NCBI GenBank assembly: GCA_046329535.1
Contig: JAXLUN010000002.1
Coordinates: 496,001-560,000, forward strand
DNA: 64,000 nucleotides
Direction of reading: 5' to 3'
Source: Bog-950 sp046329535
GTDB taxonomy: Bacteria; Bacteroidota; Bacteroidia; Chitinophagales; LD1
A program made the position numbers and the translations under genes. Within the stretch, counting starts at the first letter, position 1. Every line of letters starts with the position of its first letter. The notes beneath the pieces were generated by a model. The model saw only the letters and a list, made by a program, of their open reading frames with translations, ran no database searches and was not told where the DNA came from. This document shows, piece by piece, positions 32,371-40,448 of the stretch.

Positions 32371-32955
32371 ATGACTATCGCCAAACAATCTGTTAACACC
32401 AAACAAACCATTCGCCTTGCAGCCGAAAAACTGTTTCGCGAACGTGGTTATGCGGCTGTTGGTTTGCGTGAAATTGCCAAGGCTGTTGGTATTGAAGCCC
32501 CAAGCATATACAATCACTACAAATCTAAAGATGACATACTAAGAGAGATTTGTTTTGATATGGCCAAACAATTTTTCATCGCTTTCGATAAAGCGGTTGA
32601 AACAGAAGATAAGAACTTGAAGAAACTAAAGGCTGTGATTGTTGCACACATACAGGTTATTGCAACTAATATGGAGGCGGCAGAAGTTTTTTTTCATGAA
32701 TGGGTGTTTTTAGAACAGCCCCATTTGAGTAAATTCAAAAAACTCCGTCATGAATATGAAATGAAATTTCGTCAAATTATTGACGCGGGAATTAAAAGAG
32801 GAGATTTTAAAAAGATGAACTCTAAACTAACTGCGTTTGCCATCTTCTCTGCCCTGAACGCTACTTACGAACTATATCACACGAATGAAAAGCTAACACC
32901 GGAACAAATCACCACCGATATTTCTGATTTATTATTAAAAGGACTAAAAGCATAA
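32371..32955 (+). CDS. TetR/AcrR family regulator of the phenylacetate operon
   Basis: 194 residues. The N-terminal helix-turn-helix is clear: TIRLAAEKLFRERGYAAVGLREIAKAVGI, then APSIYNHYKSKDDIL (recognition helix with the usual YxHYxSKxxL). The C-terminal ligand-binding part (about 60-190) is all helical. It lies 3 bp before paaA in the same transcript, and matching inverted repeats surround its own promoter, so it most likely represses the operon and is released by phenylacetyl-CoA, as known for PaaR-type TetR proteins in other phyla. That ligand is an inference from context. It is not the GntR-type PaaX of E. coli. Confidence 0.92.
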   Translation: MTIAKQSVNTKQTIRLAAEKLFRERGYAAVGLREIAKAVGIEAPSIYNHYKSKDDILREICFDMAKQFFIAFDKAVETEDKNLKKLKAVIVAHIQVIATNMEAAEVFFHEWVFLEQPHLSKFKKLRHEYEMKFRQIIDAGIKRGDFKKMNSKLTAFAIFSALNATYELYHTNEKLTPEQITTDISDLLLKGLKA

Positions 32956-32958
32956 ATT

Positions 32959-33945
32959 ATGTACGGCTCAACCAACTTAACCGAAGAAGAAGCAAAGCGC
33001 ATGAACTCTACTGTAGAGGATCCCGAAAAACTGGGCGCTTTTGAGGCTCGTATTGCACGAGGAGAAAAAATTGAACCTTCCGACTGGATGCCCAGCGAGT
33101 ATCGCAAACAACTTATCAGAATGATTGAGCAACACGCTCACTCTGAAATTGTTGGCGCGTTACCAGAGGGGACATGGATTACACGCGCACCAAACTTTAG
33201 AAGAAAACTAGCCCTTATTGCCAAAGTGCAGGATGAAGTAGGTCACGGCCAGCTTCTATACTCAGCCGCAGAAACCTTAGGAAAAACCCGAGAGCAGATG
33301 ATGGATGATTTGCTTAGCGGCAAGTCTAAATATTCGAACGTGTTCAACTATCCCGCAAAAACATGGGCCGACATTGCGGTGATTGGCTTTTTGGTAGACG
33401 GTGCAGCTATTGTTAACCAAACCATTAACTCAAAAGGTAGTTACGGCCCATATTGCAGAGCATTGGAGAGAATTTGCTATGAAGAGAGTTTTCACCTGAA
33501 ACAAGGGCACGACAATGTGGTGTATCTGGCTACAGGCACCAAACATCAACGAGCCATCCTTCAAGATGCTGTTAACCGTTGGTACCGTCCGCTGTTACAT
33601 TTCTTTGGTCCTCCTGATACCATGAGTGCTCATAGCGAAAAGCTAATGAAATGGAAAGTAAAGCTTGCCTCTAACGATGATATGCGAAATCAGTTTCTGG
33701 ACATGTATGTGCCAAAAATTCTTGAGCTGGATATCACCTTCCCCGATCCGAATCTGAAAAAAAATAATGATGGTATATGGGAGTTCAGCGATCCGGATTG
33801 GGATGAATTTAAACGGGTAATTAATGGCCACGGCCCATGCAATGCCGAAAGACTTGCTGTTAGAAAATTTGCCGAAGAAGCCGGTAGATGGGTGCGGCAG
33901 GCATTAATGAATCCTTCAGAAAAATATCAGGTTCCTTTAGCTTAA
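32959..33945 (+). CDS. paaA: 1,2-phenylacetyl-CoA epoxidase, catalytic subunit PaaA
   Basis: 328 residues, a ferritin-like di-iron oxygenase subunit. Metal ligands expected from the family are visible: Glu63 in HSEIVG, E93-x-x-H96 in DEVGHGQ, and E176-x-x-H179 in YEESFHL. Other conserved parts are EPSDWMPSEYRKQLIRMIEQHAHSE and SYGPYCRALERICYEE. With PaaC it epoxidises the aromatic ring of phenylacetyl-CoA in the first ring-modifying step of aerobic phenylacetate breakdown. It follows the TetR gene by 3 bp and precedes paaB by 11 bp. Confidence 0.97.
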   Translation: MYGSTNLTEEEAKRMNSTVEDPEKLGAFEARIARGEKIEPSDWMPSEYRKQLIRMIEQHAHSEIVGALPEGTWITRAPNFRRKLALIAKVQDEVGHGQLLYSAAETLGKTREQMMDDLLSGKSKYSNVFNYPAKTWADIAVIGFLVDGAAIVNQTINSKGSYGPYCRALERICYEESFHLKQGHDNVVYLATGTKHQRAILQDAVNRWYRPLLHFFGPPDTMSAHSEKLMKWKVKLASNDDMRNQFLDMYVPKILELDITFPDPNLKKNNDGIWEFSDPDWDEFKRVINGHGPCNAERLAVRKFAEEAGRWVRQALMNPSEKYQVPLA

Positions 33946-33956
33946 AAACAAACCAT

Positions 33957-34328
33957 ATGAGTTCATTAGATCCAAGAGTAAACCGCCTCGACTTAAAGAA
34001 ATTAGCCGATGGCGAAATTCAAACCAATTCTCACCTGATTACTTGGGAAGTCTTTCATCAGGAAAAACGTGGGAAACAGGTAGAGCACTGCGGCATTGTT
34101 CATGCATCTACACCTGAAATGGCCCTGATTCTTGCAAAAGAACAATACGCGCGCAGAGGAAAAACAACCAATCTATGGGTAGCTAAAACCAGCGATGTAT
34201 ATACCTTCAGCACCAGTGACGAGGATATTTTTGAAACTACTCCGGAAAAAATATTCAGAGAGCCGGCTTTTTACAAAGTGCGTGACCGAATTGAAAAATT
34301 TCAGAATAAAAACAAAGTAAACGTATGA
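33957..34328 (+). CDS. paaB: 1,2-phenylacetyl-CoA epoxidase subunit PaaB
   Basis: 123 residues from ATG 33957 (MSSLDPRVNRLDL); the frame is open further upstream into paaA but that is coincidence. The core HLITWEVFHQEKRGKQVEHCGIVHASTPEMALILAKEQYARRG and the following LWVAKTSDVY match PaaB, which bridges PaaAC heterodimers and helps organise the complex. It is about 25-30 residues longer than the E. coli protein, mostly at both ends. Its stop overlaps the paaC start by 4 bp (ATGA type), showing translational coupling. Confidence 0.93.
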   Translation: MSSLDPRVNRLDLKKLADGEIQTNSHLITWEVFHQEKRGKQVEHCGIVHASTPEMALILAKEQYARRGKTTNLWVAKTSDVYTFSTSDEDIFETTPEKIFREPAFYKVRDRIEKFQNKNKVNV

Positions 34329-35083
34329 ACCATTTAGCTTTAAAAGATTTACTGTTCAAAATGGCTGATGACGCATTAATTATTGGTCATAGAAATTCTG
34401 AGTGGACCGGAATAGGCCCTTTACTGGAAGAAGACTTAGCCTTCAGTTCTATGTCGCAAGATAAGATAGGACATGCACAGGCGCTCTATAATTTACTTCA
34501 TGAGTTAGGAGAGAAAGATGCCGATACACTCGCATTTAAACGGGAAGAAAAAGATTTCAGGTGCTGTCAGTTTGTAGAGTTACCAATAGGCGAATATGAT
34601 TTCAGCATTGTTCGTCAATTTCTTTTTGACAATGCCGAATTAGCCAGATATGACATGCTTACAAACTCAGCCTATCAACCATTGTCATTACTTGCCAAAA
34701 AGATAAAAGGCGAAATTAAATATCATGTAATGCACGGAGATACTTTTGTTAGACAGCTAGGCAAAGGAACCGAAGAAAGCCATGCACGTATGCAATCAGC
34801 ACTAAACAATGCTTGGCCATATGCCTTGGGTATTTTTGAAAAAAGCGAACATGAATCCTCTCTTATCTCAGAAAATATTTTTGGCGGTGAGCAGGAATTA
34901 AAAAAACGCTGGCTTGAAAAAATATCTCCTGTTCTTGAATCAGCCAATTTAAATATCCCATCAATTAATGATGCTAAAATTGTTTACGGGGGGCGCAAGG
35001 GATTTCATTCTGAATTTTTGAGTCCGTTGCTGGATGAAATGTGTGAGGTAACCAGAAGTGATGAGACTACTGCAGAGTGGTAA
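34325..35083 (+). CDS. paaC: 1,2-phenylacetyl-CoA epoxidase, structural subunit PaaC
   Basis: 252 residues with the ferritin-like fold. It has the conserved opening LLFKMADDALIIGHRNSEWTGIGP..EEDLAFSSMSQDKIGHAQALYNLL. The first E-x-x-H metal motif of catalytic relatives is degenerate here (DKIGH), consistent with the non-catalytic, structural role of PaaC beside PaaA. GRKGFHSEFLSPLLDEM is the typical C-terminal segment. The stop (35081-35083) lies just before the paaD ATG at 35089. Confidence 0.95.
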   Translation: MNHLALKDLLFKMADDALIIGHRNSEWTGIGPLLEEDLAFSSMSQDKIGHAQALYNLLHELGEKDADTLAFKREEKDFRCCQFVELPIGEYDFSIVRQFLFDNAELARYDMLTNSAYQPLSLLAKKIKGEIKYHVMHGDTFVRQLGKGTEESHARMQSALNNAWPYALGIFEKSEHESSLISENIFGGEQELKKRWLEKISPVLESANLNIPSINDAKIVYGGRKGFHSEFLSPLLDEMCEVTRSDETTAEW

Positions 35084-35088
35084 GCAAA

Positions 35089-35583
35089 ATGATTGAACCA
35101 ATAAATAACACAATAGAAGAAATTTGGTCTGTACTTGAAAATGTAAAAGATCCAGAGATTCCGGTGCTCACCGTGATTGATATGGGGATTATTACAAGTG
35201 TTGAAATTTCGGGGTCAACTGCAACTGTAATCATGACTCCAACCTTTGTAGGCTGCCCGGCCATAGGAGTGATGAAAAAATCTATTCAAGAAGAGGTTTC
35301 AAAACTTGGCTTTGAAGAAGTTATTGTTCATGTGGACTTTGAAACTCAATGGACCAGCGACCGAATGAAACCGGAGGCAAAAACCAAATTGGAAAAATTT
35401 GGATTAGCCCCACCACCTGTAATAGATGGTGAGCTAACCGAAGCCCAGCTAAATAACGTTCGCTGCCCTCATTGTGGCAGCACAGACACGACCCTTCGGT
35501 CTGCTTTTGGCTCAACTCTCTGTCGTGCTATCAGATTTTGTTTCAGTTGCAAACAAGGATTTGAACAGTTTAAACCAGTTTAG
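35089..35583 (+). CDS. paaD: Phenylacetyl-CoA epoxidase maturation protein PaaD
   Basis: 164 residues from ATG 35089; a GTG at 35077 would overlap the end of paaC and is less likely. Residues 5-90 form a MIP18/DUF59-type domain (SVLENVKDPEIPVLTVIDMGII, IMTPTFVGCPAIGVMK), found in iron-sulfur assembly factors. A C-terminal zinc-ribbon-like part has CPHCG (about 128-132) and C-x-x-C in FCFSCKQGF. PaaD is needed for epoxidase activity and probably helps insert iron. It is 4 bp before a DUF6265 protein gene. Confidence 0.95.
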   Translation: MIEPINNTIEEIWSVLENVKDPEIPVLTVIDMGIITSVEISGSTATVIMTPTFVGCPAIGVMKKSIQEEVSKLGFEEVIVHVDFETQWTSDRMKPEAKTKLEKFGLAPPPVIDGELTEAQLNNVRCPHCGSTDTTLRSAFGSTLCRAIRFCFSCKQGFEQFKPV

Positions 35584-35586
35584 TAA

Positions 35587-36042
35587 ATGACTCTTTCCTT
35601 CTTATTTTTTGGGGCAACATTCCTGCATTCTGAAAATTCTAATCCAATCAAAGAATTCAATTGGTTAACCGGTACATGGAAATGCGAGTCGAAGCAGATA
35701 TTTGAAACATGGATGCCAGCCAGCGATACATCTATGCGAGCCATTAGCTATCATTTGGATGAAGACGGAGAACGCATTATCGATGAGATAATTCAATTGA
35801 TTTATCAGAACGGTAATTACTATTATATACCCGCACTTTCCTATTTAGATAAACAAAAACCAACAGAGTTTCTGCTTAGTCGCCATAACTCAAATGGTTT
35901 TATAGCCGAAAACAAAGCGCACGATTTTCCGCAAAAGATTACCTACCAAAAGAAAGGGGGGCATTCTATGACTGCCATAATCTCCGGTAAAGATCACCAT
36001 AAGAAATCCAAAGTTACCTTCGACTTCCTTAAACAAAACTGA
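35587..36042 (+). CDS. DUF6265-like protein, last gene of the paa operon
   Basis: 151 residues. After a hydrophobic start (MTLSFLFFGATFLHS) that may be a short signal peptide, a lipocalin-like small barrel follows: FNWLTGTWKCESKQIFETWMPASD, AISYHLDEDGERI, then FIAENKAHDFPQKITYQ. The W-L-x-G-x-W pattern with FEN/HDFPQ-type strands is that of DUF6265 (a nitrobindin/lipocalin-like small family). It starts 3 bp after the paaD stop, in the position where paaE is often found, but it has no FAD/NAD or [2Fe-2S] motif and is not the reductase. Link to phenylacetate metabolism unknown. Confidence 0.8.
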   Translation: MTLSFLFFGATFLHSENSNPIKEFNWLTGTWKCESKQIFETWMPASDTSMRAISYHLDEDGERIIDEIIQLIYQNGNYYYIPALSYLDKQKPTEFLLSRHNSNGFIAENKAHDFPQKITYQKKGGHSMTAIISGKDHHKKSKVTFDFLKQN

Positions 36043-36104
36043 AGTATCTTTTCAGCAATTTGCACGTTTTAGACATAAAACATATCTTGAAAAAAATTTT
36101 GTTT

Positions 36105-38000
36105 ATGAGGAAACTGTACTCTTGCGTTGGGCTTTTGCTTTTTTCATTTCTGACATTTGCCCAAACTACAGCAACTATTGATCAAGCAAACGAACAGGCT
36201 GAAAGTATACTAAACCAAAACCCAAAAGAAAGTATGGCTGCAGCAACCGCAGCTAAAAACACCGCTGAAAATATAGACTATAAAAAGGGGCAGGCTAGGG
36301 CATTGGCCATTATGGGTGTAGCCAGCTATAAAGTTGATGACTATGCCAAAGCAAAAATTCTCATCAATCAAGCTGCCACACTAAGCGAAAAAATAGCCGA
36401 TTCATCTAATCTTTCATTCTCAAAATATTGGCTGGGTAACATTGAGCTAAGTAACGGACAATATGGCAAAGCTCTTGACTTATATCAATCTGCCTTATTA
36501 ATAGCTCAAAGTATTAACGACAAAAGGAATATAGCCCGAAGCCTGGATGGCAAGGCAACCATATATGAATCTTTGAACGAAGATGAAAAAGCGCTGGAGT
36601 TTTACAATCAATCGCTGGCTACTGCCAAGGAAATCAATTTTAAAGAGTGGTATGGCGGAGTTACTCTTTCTCTCGGCAATCACGCCTTTAACAAGGGTAA
36701 CTATGAGGATGCTATTACAAAATACAATGAAGCAATCCAGTTATCAGACGAAACCAATAATCTGAACAACAAGGCGAATTGTTTTCATCAATTGGGCGCT
36801 ATATACTACTCACAAAAAAACTCTAAAGAAGCCATGAACTATGTTCAACAGGCCATGGAGTTGTTTCAGCAAACAGGCGCATCGGCAGCTTATAGTGGTA
36901 GCCGTTTGTTAATGAGTTTGATATTGCTTGGAGACCGAGAATATGACCTCGCCATAGACCTCGCCAGAACCAGTTTAGCAGACGGTAAGGAAAAAAATGA
37001 CCTAGCATTACAAAAAGATGCCTGTGAGGTTCTTTATTACTGCTATTTCTATAAAGGCGATAAAGCCAAAGCACTTGATTACCATATTCAGTTCTACGAC
37101 TTATCGCAAAAAAAGCAGAGCGAAGAGTTAGCCAAAAAACTAACTCAAATGGAGTTACAGGCAAACTTTGAAAAGGAGCGTGAAATTGCCAAGGCACAAC
37201 AGGCCAAACGGGATGCTATAATGAATGCCGAGCTAGACCGTCAAAAACTGGTTAAAAAGGCTTCTCTTATCGGGATTGGTTTGCTGGCCATTATTGCGGC
37301 TCTGGCCATTTTTGCTTTTTTCCAAAAACAAAAAGATAACAGAATGATTGCGGCCGAAAAAAGAAAATCTGATGATTTGCTTCTAAACATCTTGCCGGCA
37401 GAAGTAGCCAATGAATTAAAGGAAAACGGACACTCCAAAGCAAAGAATTACGACCGTGCAACGGTGTTGTTTGCCGACATCAAAAACTTTACCGGGGCAG
37501 CTGAGCGAATGACCCCGGACCAATTGGTAACAGAAATAGATTTCTACTTCCGCAATTTTGATGAAATAGTTACACGCTATAAAATAGAAAAAATTAAAAC
37601 CATCGGTGATGCCTATTTATGCGTAGGCGGCTTACCTATTGCTGACCACGATAACGCTTTTTATGTAGTAAGCGCTGCATTGGAAATACAGGCCTTTATG
37701 TTGAAAGTGAAAGAGGAGAAAGCCCGGAAAGGAGAGATATTTTTTGAAATAAGAATCGGTATACACTCAGGCCCTCTAATTGCCGGCATTGTCGGGCTTC
37801 GTAAATTTGCCTATGATATTTGGGGAGATACGGTGAACGTAGCCGCCCGAATGGAACAACATGGCGAAGAAGGAAAAATTAATATTTCGGGCTCAACATA
37901 TGAGCTGGTAAAATCCAAGTTTCGTTGTACGCATCGGGGCAAAATTGAAGCGAAAAACAAGGGTGAAATAGATATGTACTTTGTAGAAGGCGTAGCCTAA
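36105..38000 (+). CDS. Membrane adenylate cyclase with N-terminal TPR sensor region
   Basis: 631 residues from ATG 36105 (a TTG start 15 codons upstream is rejected because the signal peptide MRKLYSCVGLLLFSFLTFAQ begins at the ATG). About six or seven TPR repeats occupy residues 30-340 in the periplasm (KALDLYQSALLIAQSINDKRNIARSL pattern), then a helix, one membrane span (about 385-405), and a class III cyclase domain (about 440-625). Metal aspartates are D458 and D502, adenine-selecting residues K498 and D571, and transition-state N578 and R582, all present, so ATP is the predicted substrate. A second cyclase gene follows 80 bp downstream with near-identical catalytic domain order. Confidence 0.93.
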   Translation: MRKLYSCVGLLLFSFLTFAQTTATIDQANEQAESILNQNPKESMAAATAAKNTAENIDYKKGQARALAIMGVASYKVDDYAKAKILINQAATLSEKIADSSNLSFSKYWLGNIELSNGQYGKALDLYQSALLIAQSINDKRNIARSLDGKATIYESLNEDEKALEFYNQSLATAKEINFKEWYGGVTLSLGNHAFNKGNYEDAITKYNEAIQLSDETNNLNNKANCFHQLGAIYYSQKNSKEAMNYVQQAMELFQQTGASAAYSGSRLLMSLILLGDREYDLAIDLARTSLADGKEKNDLALQKDACEVLYYCYFYKGDKAKALDYHIQFYDLSQKKQSEELAKKLTQMELQANFEKEREIAKAQQAKRDAIMNAELDRQKLVKKASLIGIGLLAIIAALAIFAFFQKQKDNRMIAAEKRKSDDLLLNILPAEVANELKENGHSKAKNYDRATVLFADIKNFTGAAERMTPDQLVTEIDFYFRNFDEIVTRYKIEKIKTIGDAYLCVGGLPIADHDNAFYVVSAALEIQAFMLKVKEEKARKGEIFFEIRIGIHSGPLIAGIVGLRKFAYDIWGDTVNVAARMEQHGEEGKINISGSTYELVKSKFRCTHRGKIEAKNKGEIDMYFVEGVA

Positions 38001-38014
38001 AGAATATTTCTAAG

Positions 38015-38022
38015 TAAATTTG
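38015..38022 (+). promoter_or_regulatory. Candidate -7 box for the second adenylate cyclase gene
   Basis: TAAATTTG, an exact TAnnTTTG match, 58 bp before the ATG at 38081. No clear -33 TTG. It suggests the second cyclase can be transcribed separately from the first. Confidence 0.4.
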
Positions 38023-38080
38023 TCAATCTCAGGGCATTAGCTACTTTCATAACAACATAAAAACGTCAAACTCCTTATAA

Positions 38081-39367
38081 ATGCTTTACAATAACATTTT
38101 GTTTACTGTGTTTTTTTCGATGTTTTATTTTGGTGTAAATGCCCAATCTGCAGCAGATGCCAAAGCGAAACAGTTAGAAGAGCTGAGGCTACTGAAGCAA
38201 CAACAGATTGAAGAACAGAAGCTTCAAAATGAATGGAACAACCAAACATCGCAACAAGAAATTAAGAAACTGAATCAGGAAAATCAGCAGAAGAACTTTG
38301 AAATAGCGTCATCTCGTCAGGAAGCTCAGGCAGCTAAAAGCGAGGCCATAAGAGCGAAGGCTGAACTTGAGAAAAAGAAAGCTGAGCTAAACGAAACGCA
38401 AGTAAAAATTGATTCTGCTAAGAAACTTCTAAGCGAAACGGAAGGACTTCTGATGAGTTCTGAAATGAGAAACAAACGAATCCAGGAAGCTTTATTACAT
38501 CAAGAAGATAGTGTTAAAATGCTAAAGAAGGAACAGGAGTTCCAGGATTTGCAATTCAAAGCTCAGGAGTTGGAGTTGAGTGCCCAAAAAGCTAAGAACA
38601 ACTTATATATCATAGTGGCCGCTATTTCTCTTAGCCTTTTGTCTGTGATAGGCGTATTATTTGTCGGCCGTCAAAAAACGCTTCGTGAGTTAGGGCAAAA
38701 AAATAAAATCATTGAGGAAGAAAAGCGCAAAAGTGATGAGTTATTGCTGAATATTCTTCCCGAAGAAATTATGCATGAGTTGAAAGCGCATGGTAAAACT
38801 CAGGCAAGAAATTATTCTAAAGCGACCGTATTGTTTGCTGATATAAAAGACTTCACCACCATCAGCGAGCAGCTCTCTCCCGATGATTTGATTGAAGGCC
38901 TTGACTCTTATTTTGAGCGCTTTGATAAAGTGATTGAGAAGTATGACATAGAAAAAATTAAAACCATTGGAGACGCTTACGTTTGTGCCGGTGGCGTCCC
39001 TACTAAAAGCGAAGGAAACCCTCATTTGGTGGTTCAAGCCGCTTTAGAATTTATGAACGAAATTGATAATTTGCGTAAAGAGCGTTTAGCACAAGGAAAA
39101 ATGCCTTTCGAATTTCGAATTGGTATTCATACCGGCCAATTAATTGCTGGGGTGGTTGGTATACGCAAGTTTGCGTACGATATTTGGGGCGACACGGTAA
39201 ACATGGCAGCTCGGATGCAGCAATCAAGCGAGGCTGGTAAAATTAATATCTCCGGAGCTACGTACGAATTAGTGAAAGATAAATTCGCCTGTGTTTACCG
39301 GGGCAAAGTAGAAGCGAAGAATAAAGGCGAAATAGACATGTATTTCGTGGAAAAAGCGATTATCTAA
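38081..39367 (+). CDS. Membrane adenylate cyclase with N-terminal coiled coil
   Basis: 428 residues. Signal peptide (MLYNNILFTVFFSMFYFGVNAQ), then a long Lys/Glu/Gln coiled coil (about 25-170), one membrane helix (NLYIIVAAISLSLLSVIGVLFVG, about 178-200) and a class III cyclase domain (about 240-425). Catalytic residues are intact: metal aspartates D254 and D298, adenine-selecting K294 and D367, N374 and R378. Compared with the upstream cyclase, the linker (KSDELLLNILPEEIMHELK) and catalytic domain are strikingly alike while the sensor differs, which points to duplication with sensor swapping. An HD hydrolase gene starts 28 bp downstream and may share the transcript. Confidence 0.93.
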   Translation: MLYNNILFTVFFSMFYFGVNAQSAADAKAKQLEELRLLKQQQIEEQKLQNEWNNQTSQQEIKKLNQENQQKNFEIASSRQEAQAAKSEAIRAKAELEKKKAELNETQVKIDSAKKLLSETEGLLMSSEMRNKRIQEALLHQEDSVKMLKKEQEFQDLQFKAQELELSAQKAKNNLYIIVAAISLSLLSVIGVLFVGRQKTLRELGQKNKIIEEEKRKSDELLLNILPEEIMHELKAHGKTQARNYSKATVLFADIKDFTTISEQLSPDDLIEGLDSYFERFDKVIEKYDIEKIKTIGDAYVCAGGVPTKSEGNPHLVVQAALEFMNEIDNLRKERLAQGKMPFEFRIGIHTGQLIAGVVGIRKFAYDIWGDTVNMAARMQQSSEAGKINISGATYELVKDKFACVYRGKVEAKNKGEIDMYFVEKAII

Positions 39368-39394
39368 CTTATTTTTGACGTTTATTTTTATTCG

Positions 39395-39985
39395 ATGAAA
39401 AGATACAAGGAGGTAGAGGATTTTATTTTAGAAAAGCTGAAACAGGAGTTGCCTAAGGATCTCTATTATCATGGCATTCATCATACTCTGGACGTATTGA
39501 GATCTGCTCAAATGATTGGTGAAGAAGAAAAAATTAGTGCTGATGAAATGACGCTGCTTAAAGTGGCCGTATTGTATCATGATTCCGGGTTTACCAAAAC
39601 CTATAAAAACCATGAGGAGGTTGGCTGTGAAATGGCAAAAGCTGATTTACCCCAATTTGGGTTTACCCAAAAAGATATTGAAGTTATTTGCGGTATGATT
39701 ATGGCCACCAAAATTCCACAAAAACCCAACACCAAACTGGAATATATTATTGCAGATGCCGACCTGGAATATCTTGGAACAGACCAATTTGAAAAAATTG
39801 GCCGCACACTGTATGAAGAAATAAAACTGTATTTGAATGTAGAAAGTGAACGTCAGTGGAACATCATTCAAATGAATTTTTTAAAAAACCATCACTATTT
39901 CACCCCCTTCTGTAAAAAGAACCGAGAGGAAGAAAAGAGAAAACACCTAGGGGTTATTGAAAAAATAGTTTCTGCTTACGACTAG
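39395..39985 (+). CDS. HD-domain metal-dependent phosphohydrolase
   Basis: 196 residues. The HD signature is complete: HH at 29-30 in HGIHHTLDV, H62-D63 in VLYHDSGFTKTY, and a distal Asp in the DADLEYLGTD segment (about 121-123). ATKIPQKPNTKLEYIIADADLEYLG is diagnostic of a Bacteroidota HD subfamily. HD proteins hydrolyse phosphomonoesters or phosphodiesters, including cyclic nucleotides in some lineages. Because it lies 28 bp after two adenylate cyclases and converges on a cyclic-nucleotide-binding protein, a role in removing the second messenger is an attractive but unproven inference. Confidence 0.88.
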   Translation: MKRYKEVEDFILEKLKQELPKDLYYHGIHHTLDVLRSAQMIGEEEKISADEMTLLKVAVLYHDSGFTKTYKNHEEVGCEMAKADLPQFGFTQKDIEVICGMIMATKIPQKPNTKLEYIIADADLEYLGTDQFEKIGRTLYEEIKLYLNVESERQWNIIQMNFLKNHHYFTPFCKKNREEEKRKHLGVIEKIVSAYD

Positions 39986-39986
39986 C

Positions 39987-40445
39987 CTATTTCTGCTGCA
40001 CAGATTTTTCGTTCATTGCCTTTAGTCTCTTACAAAGTGTTTTTATTATCCCCTTTGCTACTTCTATGCGACTTTCCATCAGCTCATAAAAAGGCTCCTG
40101 ATCAATTTTTAATAGTAAGGTTTCAGAGTTAGCCGTTGCTGAGGCAGAACGGGTTTCTGTATCCAGCATAGAGAGTTCTCCAAAAAAATCATTTTCTTTT
40201 AACAGAGCAAACGTGTGCTCACCCTTGTGTATTCGAACCTCCCCTCTAAAAATAATATACATACAATGAGCTTCATCATCGGCCTGAAAAATGTTTCGTC
40301 CTTGTTCAAACTCCTCTTCTTCTAAAATTTCAGCCACTTCGGCTAACACCGTTTCGGGGGTTTCGGCAAATATGGAAAGTGACTTGAGCAAAAGCACCTT
40401 TTCAATTAACAACAAACGTTGCTCTTGCTGATGTTTATCTGACAT
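39987..40445 (-). CDS. Single-domain cyclic-nucleotide-binding protein
   Basis: 152 residues: an N-terminal helix pair, a cyclic-nucleotide-binding beta roll (about 25-125) and a C-terminal helix. The phosphate-binding cassette is FFGELSMLDTETRSASA with Glu90 (ribose 2'-OH ligand) and Arg99 (phosphate ligand), so it should bind cAMP or cGMP. There is no helix-turn-helix, so it is not a CRP-type transcription factor. It lies 3 bp downstream of the 920-residue carrier-like protein gene, and in some bacteria the same carrier, HEAT and cNMP domains occur in one polypeptide. Predicted to sense cAMP made by the neighbouring cyclases and control the carrier. Confidence 0.9.
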   Translation of the reverse strand: MSDKHQQEQRLLLIEKVLLLKSLSIFAETPETVLAEVAEILEEEEFEQGRNIFQADDEAHCMYIIFRGEVRIHKGEHTFALLKENDFFGELSMLDTETRSASATANSETLLLKIDQEPFYELMESRIEVAKGIIKTLCKRLKAMNEKSVQQK

Positions 40446-40448
40446 AGT

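Noticed and set aside
35587..36042. Reading this gene as the missing reductase paaE
   Set aside because: 151 residues with no flavin, NAD or iron-sulfur cysteine motifs; PaaE is about 350 residues.
36060..36104. TTG start for the first adenylate cyclase
   Set aside because: It would place 15 polar residues ahead of the signal peptide; the ATG at 36105 fits.
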